From the NCBI GenBank assembly GCA_022113835.1, contig JAILWY010000002.1:4442501-4506500 (forward strand): a stretch of DNA of 64,000 nucleotides. Reading direction: 5' to 3'. This document shows, one piece after another, positions 22,968 through 33,510 of this stretch (position 1 is its first letter; every line of letters starts with the position of its first letter). The DNA comes from Atopsyche davidsoni (lineage: Eukaryota; Arthropoda; Insecta; Trichoptera; Hydrobiosidae). Below the pieces are notes generated by a model. The model did not search any database. It saw only the letters and a program-made list of their open reading frames with translations, and had not been told where the DNA came from. The translations under genes and the position numbers were made by a program.

Positions 22968-23115
22968 TACAAGTCGTGACACAACTTGCAACCGATTTGC
23001 AATCAGCCAATAGCCTCCCTTTTTTATGGAGTTTTTTTTGTAGTACAACGCAAAATAGGGCGCTATTTTATATGCAAGTCGGTCACAAGCTGTCGCGACG
23101 TGTGTGGACGGCTCA
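22968..23115. mobile_element. Family D MITE, copy with both arms
   Basis: Left arm CGTGACACAACTTGCAACCG then TTTGCAATCAGCCAATAGC, right arm AGGGCGCTATTTTATATGC, AAGTCGGTCACAAGCTG and CGCGACGTGTGTGGACGGC. The arms are roughly complementary. No coding capacity. Confidence 0.7.
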
Positions 23116-23544
23116 ATACGTAGCAGTTACAGTGTCCGGTTCAAGTAAATTAGCAGGCTGCGAGCTCAGTGCGAGCAGCAGCCTAGATCGAAGCGGCTCG
23201 CGTACTTGGAAGACCCTCGCACTGTAAAACTTAGTGTAAATATTTGCGCCCACGATAAGTCCGCGCTTGATAGTTCAGAACTCAAAGGTTGCAACAAGGT
23301 TATCTGTGCAGCGAGCCCTCGGGAAAGGGTCAGGACTTCAGAAGACTTAATGTAAGGCGGTGAAATATGACGCCATCTTGCAGCTGGGCCTGCTGCTAAT
23401 GGGACTCAATGTCATGGCTCATTATGGTGAATCTAGTCTTGCTACAAGTATTTGAACCCTTCGGTGCTTATACTAAATGACTGCGAGTAAGATATTATAA
23501 ATATCAGTGGCGTGCTGTATAGGTAATCAACGTACAAAAATCTG

Positions 23545-23580
23545 TATATTTATTGTATATATATATATATAGATATATCG
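23545..23580. repeat. TA-rich microsatellite
   Basis: Short imperfect TATATATA tract followed by GATATATCGG. Confidence 0.6.
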
Positions 23581-25540
23581 GAACGTGTTGGGGCCATCTT
23601 CAGGAAGCTTTCCCTTCAGGGATGGTCTTAGCATGGGGACCAAAACTTCGGAGTGCCAAAAACTTTTTGAAGCAGCCAAAGAATCCAAATCAACGTCTGC
23701 CAAAACCTACGAACAAATATATATATTTGAGTCTTGTTTCTCAACATTGATACGACTTATTTCTTAATTAGTAATATAAGACTTCATAACCATCCTTATT
23801 GAATAATATTTTCAGTTTTTAGCAAGTGCATTTTTTTTAATTCGTATTTATTTTATTAAAATGTCGCCGGCTCCGGGCCGCGCACTCTGAATGAACTGCG
23901 AGTGTGTATGGCGGTTTATAGAATTCGCAAACAGCCGTAAATGGACTAATGCCGCTAAGTGCGCTAATAATTTTCCTTAATTACTCGGATGGCATTTTAT
24001 TGTCTTCGTGACCTCTCCATTAGCAGCTTTGCGCTGTCACTGTCAGGCTAAACTGTTAACGATACACTTTGTTAAATATAAAACTCTCGCAAGCACGCAT
24101 GCTAGAATATTTATTTATTATTTAATATTTCGTGGGCCTTTTAATATCTTCATTCCGGGGTTCCGCAAAAAAATAGGGTCGTTTCGGAGAAATTTTCAGT
24201 CGAAATACTGAGAGGCTGCACCCCCGCAAACAGCCCTAACCTACGGCAAGCGAGCGGGAACCACTGAGACTACTCGAAGAGAGACGCGAGGCACAAGCAT
24301 CACTACATATAAATTTATATTACTCGCTGTAAACACGCTGTGCTAATATTTTGCGATTCTATTATATCTACTACACCTTTGTTTGCCGGCAGTAAATGTT
24401 GATCGCTTGCCTCTGTAATACAATGATTTGTTGCCGAATAAATCCACCCGTGGCCTCTGTCAACAGCCCCCCAAGACGGAGGCTGTGAGCGAAATTACCT
24501 CATTATTCTCGGCTGAGAACTCACGCGTGGTAATCTGTAGTTCTTGTACGTACCTGGGACAAACACACAGGTGTACTCGCAGACTCCGCGCAGCGCACCT
24601 GTACCGCTAGACTATTTGCATGACTGTATGTTTTGAGTCGGCGCATTGTTTATTGCCACAAGATACCGCGCCGGTCTTCCAGGAAACGTTGCGGAGAAGT
24701 CAGTGAAACTCCGGTATTGTCTTTATGTGCCAGCACAGGCGGTGGATTTTCACTTACTTAGAGATAATTAATAAATTTAAAATTATATATAAATACCTGC
24801 AATGCTGATAAACCGGATTAAGGATGTAGCTTTTGAAAATATAATTATTTATTTATTGAAATGCAAGGTGTTATGCTACCCCAAATCTCGTCATCTGTAC
24901 TATTATCTAATGATACAATCTGGCTCAAAACCATTCCGCAGTCCCGTGATTTGAAGTCTTTTAGTAGAGGATGTTTAATATTATTCTAACTTGTTTTAAC
25001 TTGCTGTCGCCGATTTCGCATACACGTTTGGTTGGCATTCTCATTTACTCAACATTTTGTCACTTGCTCATTGTAAATAGTTTATGTAACCTTATTCTGC
25101 CTGAAAGTGCCAAGCAAGCATGTTGGCGAAACCGGCAGCATGAAATAAAATTGAACATCTTTTACAAAAATATTAAGTCAAGACCTCGATCCACATTGCA
25201 TTCAAAAAGTAAAACCTTACCAAACAAAACTGTTGTCTTATTTGCCGTTTTCAAAAGCTACTATAAATATTGTTTCAACTTTCTGCGGTTTATCAATCCT
25301 TAACGCGATGTCGCCGGGGGTGGTAACTGGAAGGAGAGGGGATGCTCCCAACCCTATTCTCTCATTGTCTTACACAGGCTAATGCCCAACACAAATATTA
25401 TACAAAATACACCAGATTCGGCGCTGTGGGTGGAGGAGACCAAAGTGTTTGGTTGCAGACTTATACCTCTCGCTAAGGCACTGCCTGGTGAGCCTGTACA
25501 CCTTCGGAGGTATTTCCCGTACACCACTTCATTATTTTTA
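23580..25540. other. Unclassified segment with several high-complexity blocks
   Basis: Balanced-composition blocks at 23860-24060 (GTCGCCGGCTCCGGGCCG, TCGCAAACAGCCG), 24200-24300 (CCCGCAAACAGCCC) and 24440-24740 (TCAACAGCCCCCCAAGACGG) may be conserved non-coding DNA. No frame is convincing. The segment at 25310-25540 is also GC-richer and unassigned. No repeat family of the window is present. Confidence 0.3.
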
Positions 25541-25559
25541 TCCTATTTATGTACATGGA

Positions 25560-25700
25560 GTTTTTAATATTTTTTTATGGACGCTTAATACAGCAACTAT
25601 GCAAAAAATCAAGGCATATGAATTGTGGCTTTAAAGGAGAATACTTGAAACACCATAGGTTGACCGATTCACAAACGAGAGAGTTTGTGAATCTGAGACC
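25560..25700 (+). mobile_element. LINE family B fragment
   Basis: Translation gives KAYELWL, a stop-disturbed RRILKH-like block, then the CCGATTCACAAACGAGAGAG (TNER-type) segment, the same reverse-transcriptase C-terminal blocks as at 14.8-15.1 kb. It is truncated at both ends, and frame breaks make it non-functional. Confidence 0.6.
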
Positions 25701-26254
25701 TACTGTAGCTCATTGCATAGGGAAAATTTCAAGGAAATAATAGCATATGAGAAAGTTGGCCCAGATAACTGTAGGTCCAGAATAAAATTTCTTGTATTCT
25801 ATACGCCTGTCTTTTTTTACCTGTTAAATATGTTACCGGTAAACCGTGCCGCTCGCTGCAATAAAAAATGAATACGCAGACGTATCAAGCCAAATATTAT
25901 ATCGCTTTACAAAATGCATATCAATAGTATGAAATCCAAAAAATAATAACTACGAATTACGCGAAATCGGCCAAGCAATCAGACTACATTCCGGCCGAAG
26001 TGCGTCCTCGGTCTGACTGTTTGCTCGGTATGGATTCATATCGTAGGTCGAGGAACGTCAATATTGACTGGAAGACTTCTTTGTCTCGACTCGGCTTCAC
26101 ATTAGAGGCGGTTCAGATGCTCGAGAACACATATTCCTGTTTATCTAAAAATAGTTATTTTCTCATGTTGAAGTGCCACGTGAAACGTGGTATTTGTACC
26201 TAAACCATATATTCAATATCAAAATGGTCAGCTAAAAAAGAAACAAGTTTCAAG

Positions 26255-26415
26255 ATTATTTATTATTTTCATTTGGTAAATTGACAATAGTTCTAATGAC
26301 TTTGGTTGTAACATGGTGTGTGGCTATCACTTGATCCAACGCGTAAGCTGAAGAGCTTACAGTGTATGACTTAATTTTTGTTGTTGAGCTATGCAGGGAA
26401 AATATGTGAAAAAAA
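26255..26415 (+). repeat. Family C repeat copy
   Basis: GTAACATGGTGTGTGGCTATC, CTTGATCCAACGCG, GAGCTTACAGTGTATGACTT, GTTGTTGAGCTATGCAGGG and AAAATATGTGAAAAA follow the family C order. Confidence 0.7.
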
Positions 26416-26424
26416 CCCTAAAAA

Positions 26425-26668
26425 GCTACCTCCCCATGTGCATGCCTGCCATTCTGGACCTGGAATGAATGTGGTATTGTTTCTATAGCTTGCTGTAGAA
26501 GGCGTATCAGATCTTAACGCCAGAGCTTCGTAAGGAAAAGATTATATAATAATGCTATTGGGCAGCAGCAATATAAGTGTAAAAGGACTCGGGGACCCAC
26601 TACAATATTTTACGGCTCAGCACGAGTATATGCTCAATGAAATGGTCGCCAACGTACTCTGAGCTTTG
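26425..26668 (-). repeat. Family A repeat, copy 5
   Basis: Reverse-oriented copy: CTGCCATTCTGGACCTGGA, GTATTGTTTCTATAGCTTGC, GTATCAGATCTTAACGCC, TTATATAATAATGCTATTGG, GGGACCCACTACAATA, GCTCAATGAAATGGTCGCC. The last words are the LINE-like tail. Confidence 0.75.
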
Positions 26669-26739
26669 TCATGGTCAGGTTTTTTATTCATTTTATCTAG
26701 ATTATATCATGTGCGATCAAGGTATATTTATTATGGCAT

Positions 26740-27075
26740 ATATTTGTCAAAAAATAATTGTCTCATGGCAACCGGCGTTTGACAGCATTCCGCTAAACCG
26801 CATTTTTGTTATGATATTGCCGGCGTCGGCGGGGCAGGGCTCCACCCCCGCGGATCGATAGCGCCCCCCGAGCGTGCGCCCCTTCAAATATTGGTGTTTG
26901 CCAAAGAGAGTCTTGGTGGAGATGCCGTCCTGTCGCGGGTGGGGCCCGTCATTAGCGGCTCCTCTGCCCACCGGCGCCTCTAACAGGTGCACCGCATCTT
27001 CGCTGTGTAAGACTTGAATGCCGGCACCTCTGGATGCTGTGCCTCTAACACATACAACCCCCACAACCCTCACTG
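26740..27075. other. GC-rich unique segment with a 108-codon minus frame
   Basis: Balanced to GC-rich sequence with no similarity to the window's repeats. A minus-strand frame from 27073 to 26747 is open for 108 codons. Its product shows no motif I recognise, no signal peptide and no splice context I can defend. It could be a regulatory island, a decayed coding segment or chance. Confidence 0.25.
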
Positions 27076-27227
27076 CATTTCTACGCTGAATTTAATTGGT
27101 TTTCTGAAAATATCGCACTGTCTCATACAGCAGGTTGTATTTTGATATTTTTGTTTTTTCATAAATTTAAGAAAATGATATTTGACTTGTATCTTAAAAT
27201 CTACTAACGCATATATATATTTTTTCT

Positions 27228-27545
27228 TCTTCTTCTTCATCAAGTACCACACTTCAGAGGAGGTTGGCGACAATTCACTGAGCATATACTCATACTAAGC
27301 CAGTGTTGATAGCTTTCTAGTGGGTCCCTGGGTTTTGATTTTTGTTTTTGAGCTGCTGCCCAATAGCATGATTATATAATCCTTTATTTACAAAGCTCTG
27401 GTGTTTAGATCTGATACTTCTTCTGCAGTAAGCAATAACAATACCACCTCGACAATGTACTTCCAGAGCAGAGTACTCTATTACCGATCCTTTACACACG
27501 CTCAGGGTACAGCATATGCAACAGAAAGGGGAGTGCGGGGAGGTT
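27228..27545 (+). repeat. Family A repeat, copy 6
   Basis: Nearly complete copy starting in CTTCTTCTTCTTCATCAAG (the tail seen from the other strand), then GAGGAGGTTGGCGACAATTC, GAGCATATACTCATACTAAG, TTTAGATCTGATACTTC, ACAATGTACTTCCAGAGC and CGCTCAGGGTACAGC, to GAAAGGGGAGTGCGGGGAGG. Confidence 0.85.
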
Positions 27546-27549
27546 TATC

Positions 27550-27755
27550 AATGTAAGATATAAAAATAGATCCAAACAAAAAACATTATGGACTTGAACT
27601 GTTTTTTTATGACTAACAACACAACCAATAATTTTTTATTTTTTTTTACAAACGCTGCTTATTTTTGACCACAAAAAGGCATAACACATCAGCAAATATA
27701 TTTGATGGTTTTCAAACTTATAGGGGATAGTTTCAGTTCATTTACTTATTTTTTA
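27550..27755. other. AT-rich spacer
   Basis: AT-rich spacer between two family A copies with no feature. Confidence 0.45.
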
Positions 27756-27759
27756 AAGA

Positions 27760-27880
27760 TTTCTTCTACATCAAGTGCCTCTCCTCAGAGGAGGTTGGCG
27801 ACCATTTCACTGAGCATATGGTATACTCATACTGAGCCAGTGTTCATGGTTTACTAAGGGGGTAAATAGTGTAGTGTATC
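27760..27880 (+). repeat. Family A repeat, copy 7 (partial)
   Basis: TTCTTCTACATCAAGTGCC, CTCAGAGGAGGTTGGCGACC, TTTCACTGAGCATATGG, then GAGCCAGTGTTCATGGTTTAC and a break at about 27865. Only the tail-proximal part is present. Confidence 0.75.
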
Positions 27881-27889
27881 TTTAGATTC

Positions 27890-28310
27890 AGCTCACAGAA
27901 TAGCCCGCCAGGCCTGAAATTCCTGCCCACAGAATCAAGACGACGTTGAAATAATCCACTGCAGGTGTTCATGCGTTCATACCTGCTGCAAAATTAGAGG
28001 CGCCAGGTTCCAGCTTATCAATATTCATGAGGTGATTTGTTGACTGTGAATTAAGAAATATCTCATGCACTGCCGTCAGAAGATCTGATGGATTTCTATG
28101 GTTCGGCCGGTGTCCGTGTACGGTCAATATTTGTCTTTCGACTAAAGTTAAGAGAAAAATTAGCAGGAGACGTCCATTACCGAACACCCACTTAGTATTT
28201 TTTGGGTTTCTACATATTTCAAAGCGTGTTTTTTTGGAAGGCTGTAGGTCATATTAACGAGTTGCCAAACGGCGGAGACACGCGGTGAGTGCGAAACTTT
28301 GAGCTGCCTA
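27890..28310. other. Unassigned segment
   Basis: Balanced composition with no match to the window's repeats. A minus-strand frame of 72 codons (27969-28187) starts with a hydrophobic stretch (LLLIFLLTLV) resembling a signal peptide, but nothing downstream is recognisable and no splice or promoter evidence supports it. Confidence 0.25.
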
Positions 28311-28810
28311 CACACTGTGATTTATTCAATTGTACTGTTGATATTTTTTTCAGTAATTCCTTATGTTCAAACATAAGCCCATAAAGAGTTTCACTAAAAC
28401 ACACGTGAAATACTCGCATAAAATTAAAATTAGGCTAATTACTTGGAACAATAATATTTGTTATTTATTTAACTCTGCGAGGAACCAAACACTATAGTAT
28501 TTATATAAAAAACGTATGATAAGCAGAAATATTTAAAAATAAATAATAAACAGAGATTAAAATGTTCTAATGTTCTAGTTTTTGGGTAAAAACTTGACTC
28601 CGCTATGCCTTAAATAGTTTATATTTTAATCTTTATTATAACATTTTTAATTTTTGTATTGAACTAAGTACCGAGGGCATGCAGTCCATTCCCACAGACA
28701 TCATTTTATAAATTAATAAATTATTTCTTAATTTTTTGGTAGTATAATGATGGCAATAGTACATTTTCGAGATTCAATTCATGTGTGAATCAATTATTTT
28801 AAAGTATATA
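28310..28810. other. AT-rich DNA, no feature
   Basis: AT-rich sequence with no recognised gene or repeat. ATTCAATTCATGTGTGAATC near 28770 forms a weak hairpin. Confidence 0.45.
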
Positions 28811-28811
28811 A

Positions 28812-29010
28812 ATAATCAATATTTTTGAAAGAGAGTATTTGGTGGAATTCCATTTTAATATTTTAAATATAATAAAATACTTGAGTGATTTTTCCAAATG
28901 TTAATTTTTATTGATGACCGGTTTCACCAACCTTTCACGTTGGCATTATCAAACTAAGTCGTTTGATACAAACTCAGTTTGATAATGCCAACATGAAAAG
29001 TTATTTAATA
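28812..29010. mobile_element. Foldback (FB) MITE, copy 3
   Basis: AATCAATATTTTTGAAAGAG, GGTGGAATTCCATTTTAATA, TACTTGAGTGATTTTTCC, GATGACCGGTTTCACC, AACCTTTCACGTTGGC and ATTATCAAAC, then an inner arm GTTTGATAATGCCAACATG. The right arm is cut short and joins the sequence leading into a mariner relic; the same junction is found at 49.27 kb. Confidence 0.8.
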
Positions 29011-29214
29011 AACATTTTACTGTAAAAGTAAAAAGACGGATTAATTAAATATTTAATAATTATCAATAAAGACTTCTTGGTGTTCTAGGCACTTCCAATA
29101 CTTTAAAATTGCTTGATCAAATTTTAAATACCATTGCTCTATGTAGTAATCAATATGATGACATTGTACAGTGGCGTGCAGTAAGTTCAAAATTAAAGTA
29201 AATAAAATAAATTA

Positions 29215-29712
29215 AGTCCAAAGAAAGTATCGGGTATTTGTTAGTTCAGTAAAACAAAAACTACTAGTAATCAAGTTTTTTTTTTTATTGTTGATTATAA
29301 GAATACAAAATGGAAAATTATTTCGAAAAGATGATGTTATCCAAATGGTGGCACTCTTCTAATCTGGAACGAAGATTGCTGATAAAACGCTGACCCATAG
29401 CCCTCGATATTGCTGCCATTTTTGACCTGATGTTTTGTTTCAATTCCGTTAGGTTCGTCGGATTATTCTCATAAACCCTACTTTTAAGGTATCCCCATAC
29501 GAAATAGTCAAGAGGGCTAAGGCCGGGGCTTTTGGAACCTCTACGTGAAATGACCTTATCAGGGAATAATTCGGTAACAGCTTCAATTGATTAATTGTAT
29601 GTATGGTCTTGTTGGAACCACGTTCTTGAGTTGAAACCTTGAAACTCCTGCAACTCAGGGCCCAAAAATTTTCGCAGCATACACATTCACCCGATTCGCT
29701 TTTTGGACACCC
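29215..29712 (-). pseudogene. Tc1/mariner-like transposase relic, copy 1
   Basis: The left end has GTCCAAAGAAAGTATCGGGT and the right end ATTCGCTTTTTGGACACCC, inverted termini. On the minus strand, frames with breaks carry a QERGSNKTIH block where the family has a WFQQD-type aspartate motif, then NYSLIRSFHVEV and DTLKVGFMRIIRR, the C-terminal DDE region. The expected aspartates are lost or out of frame and the N-terminal DNA-binding half is missing. A dead, internally deleted copy about 500 bp long. Confidence 0.75.
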
Positions 29713-29879
29713 TTTATTTTTTATATTAAATATTTTTTTGAAAGCGGTCAACGGTGAGTTCAAAAATAGAGCTTTGTTGCATATGTAATGATTTTTTTAA
29801 TACTGAGCAGAAATATGGACAGCAAAGTGGCTAGGAGATCGCGAGCATGCGTGCTCTAATTGTAGATGGTTTTAATCTC

Positions 29880-30120
29880 CGATCAGCCCGGGGGAGCGAT
29901 CCGTGACGTGGACGTTGGGATATGGCGTGTAAGAAACCGCAGATTCAAAATAAATAGCCGCGGAGGCCGAGCCGGGCAGGTGCGCGCCGGCCTCCAGGCG
30001 GGGGGGGGGGGGGGGCGTGCGAGAGGGACGACCTGCGCCCTTCCCCCGCGTGCGAGAGGGACGCACGCTGCCGGGGGGCCAACGCCAAATATTGATTCGC
30101 AGCGCGTAATGTGACGTATA
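29880..30120. other. CpG-rich island with G16 run
   Basis: GCCGCGGAGGCCGAGCCGGG and GCGCGCCGGCCTCCAGGC lead into a G-run at about 30000-30015. Two copies of GCGTGCGAGAGGGACG flank a short spacer. Frames are arginine- and glycine-rich artefacts. Confidence 0.45.
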
Positions 30121-30190
30121 CGAGTACGTGTGCCTGTGTGCCAGTGTGGGTGCGTGCCTGTGCGGGCGCGCGCCTGTGTGGGTGTGTCCC
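30120..30190. repeat. GTGTGCCTGTG-type minisatellite
   Basis: Imperfect repeats of GTGTGCCTGTGTGCCAGTGT and GTGTGGGTGCGTGCCTGTGC across about 60 bp. Confidence 0.6.
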
Positions 30191-30309
30191 GCTGGGGTCC
30201 GAGTGAAAATTAATAAAATATTAATATCTTATAGACCATCCCTACAATGATAAACAAAAACTAAGGTCTAGTTTTCCGGGCTTATTTTTTGAAATGAAGT
30301 GTCTGAGGA

Positions 30310-30745
30310 AACATCGTAGGAAATGAATCGCAATGAAATGGTATGAAGAGAGGCACAGTGCTTCTCAGAGTGGTCCCTACGGACCCCAGGGGGTCTTTAG
30401 AAAATTAAAATCGATTTGGGGGTCCCTGAACAACGTCAGGGGGTCTTAATATAAAATAAAAAAATGTGATATATTGTTATTAATATGGAAGTTAAAATAA
30501 ATAATAATGAATACATTATAAGCGATTTTTACGGCCTGAGTAAAATATAAATATTGACAGGTGCATAAAATACAAGTAATAACATAATAACGTAGGTTCA
30601 TAGAGTCGATACTTGCACCAACTAGTCTATAATATGAATTTATGTAGTTTTTCACTCAGGGTCCGTAGGCAAGTTGTGACTATGAAAAAGGGGTCCGTGG
30701 GCCTAAAGAGTTTGAGAGCCACTGCACTAGAAGAAGAATATAGCA
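30310..30745 (+). mobile_element. hAT-like MITE copy 3, nested in a LINE tail
   Basis: The element spans about 30356-30724, from CAGTGCTTCTCAGAGTGG to GAGTTTGAGAGCCACTG. The flanks are GAAATGGTATGAAGAGAGGC on the left and CACTAGAAGAAGAATA on the right. Together they rebuild the LINE family B tail seen intact at 5272-5310, so the MITE jumped into an existing LINE tail. Internally it lacks the GCGCAAGG stretch of copy 2 and has about one and a half subterminal repeats. Confidence 0.85.
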
Positions 30746-30749
30746 TTTG

Positions 30750-31730
30750 CACACAACATAATCGGCCCGTTTAAGCGGATTTCGTGTCAAATATATATGT
30801 ACATATTATAAAAAAAGTACACTTCAAAAATAGCCCCCTGGTTTGTTTTGTCTCAGGGTTGAATTCAGGTTAAGCAATGTGTTAATTTTTTCTTCGATTA
30901 TGTATGATTTGTGACATAGGTTTTCTGTGATTTCATAATAAAAATAAAGACAAATTCCGGATACGTATATAGTCGGACAAGAATACCATTAGATTTATGG
31001 TTATAATTATTTTTTTGTACTAAGCATACGTTTATTTTTTTTACTTACAAAAATAATATAGCAGAGCTTAAATACTTTTATTTTTTCAAACTAACAAAAA
31101 CAAGAAGATTGATACTATTTAAAATGGAGACCCTTAAACAGCATAGACGTTTAAAATTTAAAATGAAAATTATATTAGTTTAATATTGCTACAAACAACA
31201 ATTTGAAAATTAGTAATGTACACATTATTTTGAGAACATTTGATGAATAAAAATACACGTTCAGATATTAGACTCTTTGGAAGCCATGTACGTAAAAAAA
31301 TGATGTTTGGGAATGAAAATTAAAACCCTATTTTTTTTTAATTTTATTGATTTAACATAAATTTAACGATCAACAAAGGGTGGTTCGTGCAGGGGGGGGG
31401 GGGTTTCTCAGGGGTGGAACGGGGGTGCATTCCTGGACATGAGTCCCCACGGAAATTGACCGGCCGATAGGCAAACAGTTTTTATACTCCAGTAATGGAC
31501 GTTTTGTTCCTTGCGGAGTGACTTCCACGGCCGACCCGATCAATTTTGAATTACTCTCTCTCTGAATATGACAAAAGAAATAAACCTGATTTAATCCAAA
31601 GACGTAGATTTCGTAATACTAAGTTTTGATACGAGGCGTACATAAAAATCTGAACGTTGAAACGGCGCTAGAACGATGAGAAAAAAATTAAATTATTATA
31701 CAATTTTTATTTAAATAAAAAATATATGAA
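30750..31730. other. AT-rich DNA with a G13 run
   Basis: No gene or repeat family recognised. GTGCAGGGGGGGGGGGG near 31390 is followed by a slightly GC-rich patch (31400-31560) with GGCAAACAGTTTTTATAC. Two close variants of the word GATTTAATCCAAAGACGTAG (31587 and 33195) suggest an uncharacterised dispersed repeat at 31575-31740 and 33180-33345. Confidence 0.4.
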
Positions 31731-31739
31731 TAGCCGAAT

Positions 31740-31960
31740 AGCTAGGAGATTACGATAATTTTCATTTTCATTGACTTTTCAGATTGGTCACGTCACAAAT
31801 GAGTGAGTGTTGCACAGAATGCGGAAACTCCTGACGGTGGTAAAAAGGCGCATATTTATTTTAAATATGTCGCTTGCAGAAAATTTTAGAAAAACGAGGC
31901 AAAAAAAGGAAATAGTTATCGTGGATGCGGAATTTGTGAACAGTGAGTGCAGGCGAATGA
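31740..31960 (+). mobile_element. LINE family B fragment
   Basis: Translation with breaks gives GHVTNE (GGTCACGTCACAAATGAG), a short LHRM-like block, LLTVVKRRI-like residues, then the GTGGATGCGGAATTTG (VDAEF) block. Truncated at both ends, no intact frame. Confidence 0.65.
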
Positions 31961-32079
31961 ATAAGAACGGTTTAGGATAGAGATATGAGATATTTTTTTA
32001 ACATTGTCTAACAAATCAGCTTGAATTTTTTTTAAATTTTTTTTTAGTCCTGGTGATAATTCAAAGTGCTGCATATATA

Positions 32080-32200
32080 GCGGAGAGCGCCGCGCCCGGG
32101 CCGGCGGCCATGTTGTCGGAGACACTCCGAGAAAGAGCGAGAGAGTAAATAAACAAGCGAACAACAAGACGCGAACACGTTCTTGGAAGTCGGTGTTGCC
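32080..32200. other. CpG-rich patch with GGCGGCCATG
   Basis: GAGAGCGCCGCGCCCGGGCC then GGCGGCCATGTTGTCGG, containing the GCCAT word of the island class. Followed by an AGAAAGAGCGAGAGAG purine run. Confidence 0.4.
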
Positions 32201-32279
32201 AGTCGACGAAACAATTCTTGATTAAAAACGAAACATGCAAATGTTAACTTGCTTAAACTGTGTGACATTCAATGACCAT

Positions 32280-33350
32280 GGTAGAGGAATATTATTTATT
32301 TTTTTATTAATTTTTTTTATATACGCTTTTTCACTGAACCTTCCGAACTATTAGTAAACAAAAATTGAATTTACAAAAAATATTATTGTATGTTTGCGCG
32401 TGCAAATTTTTGACTAATCGGCTTTGTTGAGAACACTGAATTACGTGTAAAATGTATTATTTTTAATAACAGAATATAAGTAATATGAATAACCCTAATC
32501 AGAAATTATAGAATGCTACTAATGTAGACTTTAAATTGTAGACTTATCCATCTTTTTACGTCTCCAGCACTAAACAAGAAATATCATAAAATTATCTGAC
32601 ACGAAGCAATTTCGCTATACCAGTCACTAGAGCAAAAGGCTTTATATCATGAATTTGGATAACGAAATTAATTTAATTAAAAAAATATATTTCTTGTCAT
32701 GGCGGTGAATTTCTCACGTTGCAGATTCTCCATTTTGTGTTTTAAAATGTCTGTACTTAATAAAAGCAAAAGCATTCGGGCTGTTTGCCGACACGGAACT
32801 CCCGGAAGGGTTGCGAAGGAGCCGCCCGCTCGTATATCCGTATTATTAAATTGAAATCTTTAATTAAAACTTCGGCGTTCCGGACGAAACTTTTTACCGA
32901 CTCACTGCAATGTTACAATATTAAATTTATATACTAAAGCGGGGTACATAATGTAGGAGGGAACTTTTCCCGTCGGACGGAAGTTACGGCGAATCAGCCA
33001 ATAATTATTAATTAAATCGAAGCCTTTCTATAAACACGCAGCTCTATGCTCGAGAGGCTCGTTTGCTCAATGGAGTTTATTAAAATCTCGTGATTAAAAA
33101 TATATACATATAGTATATATATAAAACCAATATTAAGCTTTGTTGATAATTTACAACGCAGCACCCTTTTATAATAATATTGAAAGGAATTAAACCTGAT
33201 CTAATCCACGGACGTAGATTTAATAATACTCACAGTCAGTATTGATACAAAAACCTGAGGTGTACATTTTTTTTTATGTCAAAACGATGGGAAAGCAATT
33301 ATAATTTCCATTAATTTAATGTTAATAACATATGTGAATAGCCAAATCGT
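32280..33350. other. AT-rich DNA with one high-complexity block
   Basis: Mostly AT-rich. 32775-33060 is more complex (GGGCTGTTTGCCGACACGG, GGGTTGCGAAGGAGCCGCCC, GGACGGAAGTTACGGCG) and resembles the candidate regulatory islands. No reading frame of note. Confidence 0.35.
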
Positions 33351-33354
33351 TATT

Positions 33355-33510
33355 TTCCGATTTGTAATCAGCCAGTAGCGTCAATAGATTTTGATATTAT
33401 ATTATATATATTGTGTGTAAAATATTCACTAAATAAACAAAAATAAATAAAATGCAATTGCCTTGATACCATTAGGTTGTCGGTTATGCTGCGAGATTTT
33501 TAGGCAGCAT
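33355..33510. mobile_element. Family D MITE copy (short)
   Basis: Left GATTTGTAATCAGCCAGTAG and right GGTTGTCGGTTATGCTGCG at about 33475 are degraded D arms. Confidence 0.5.
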
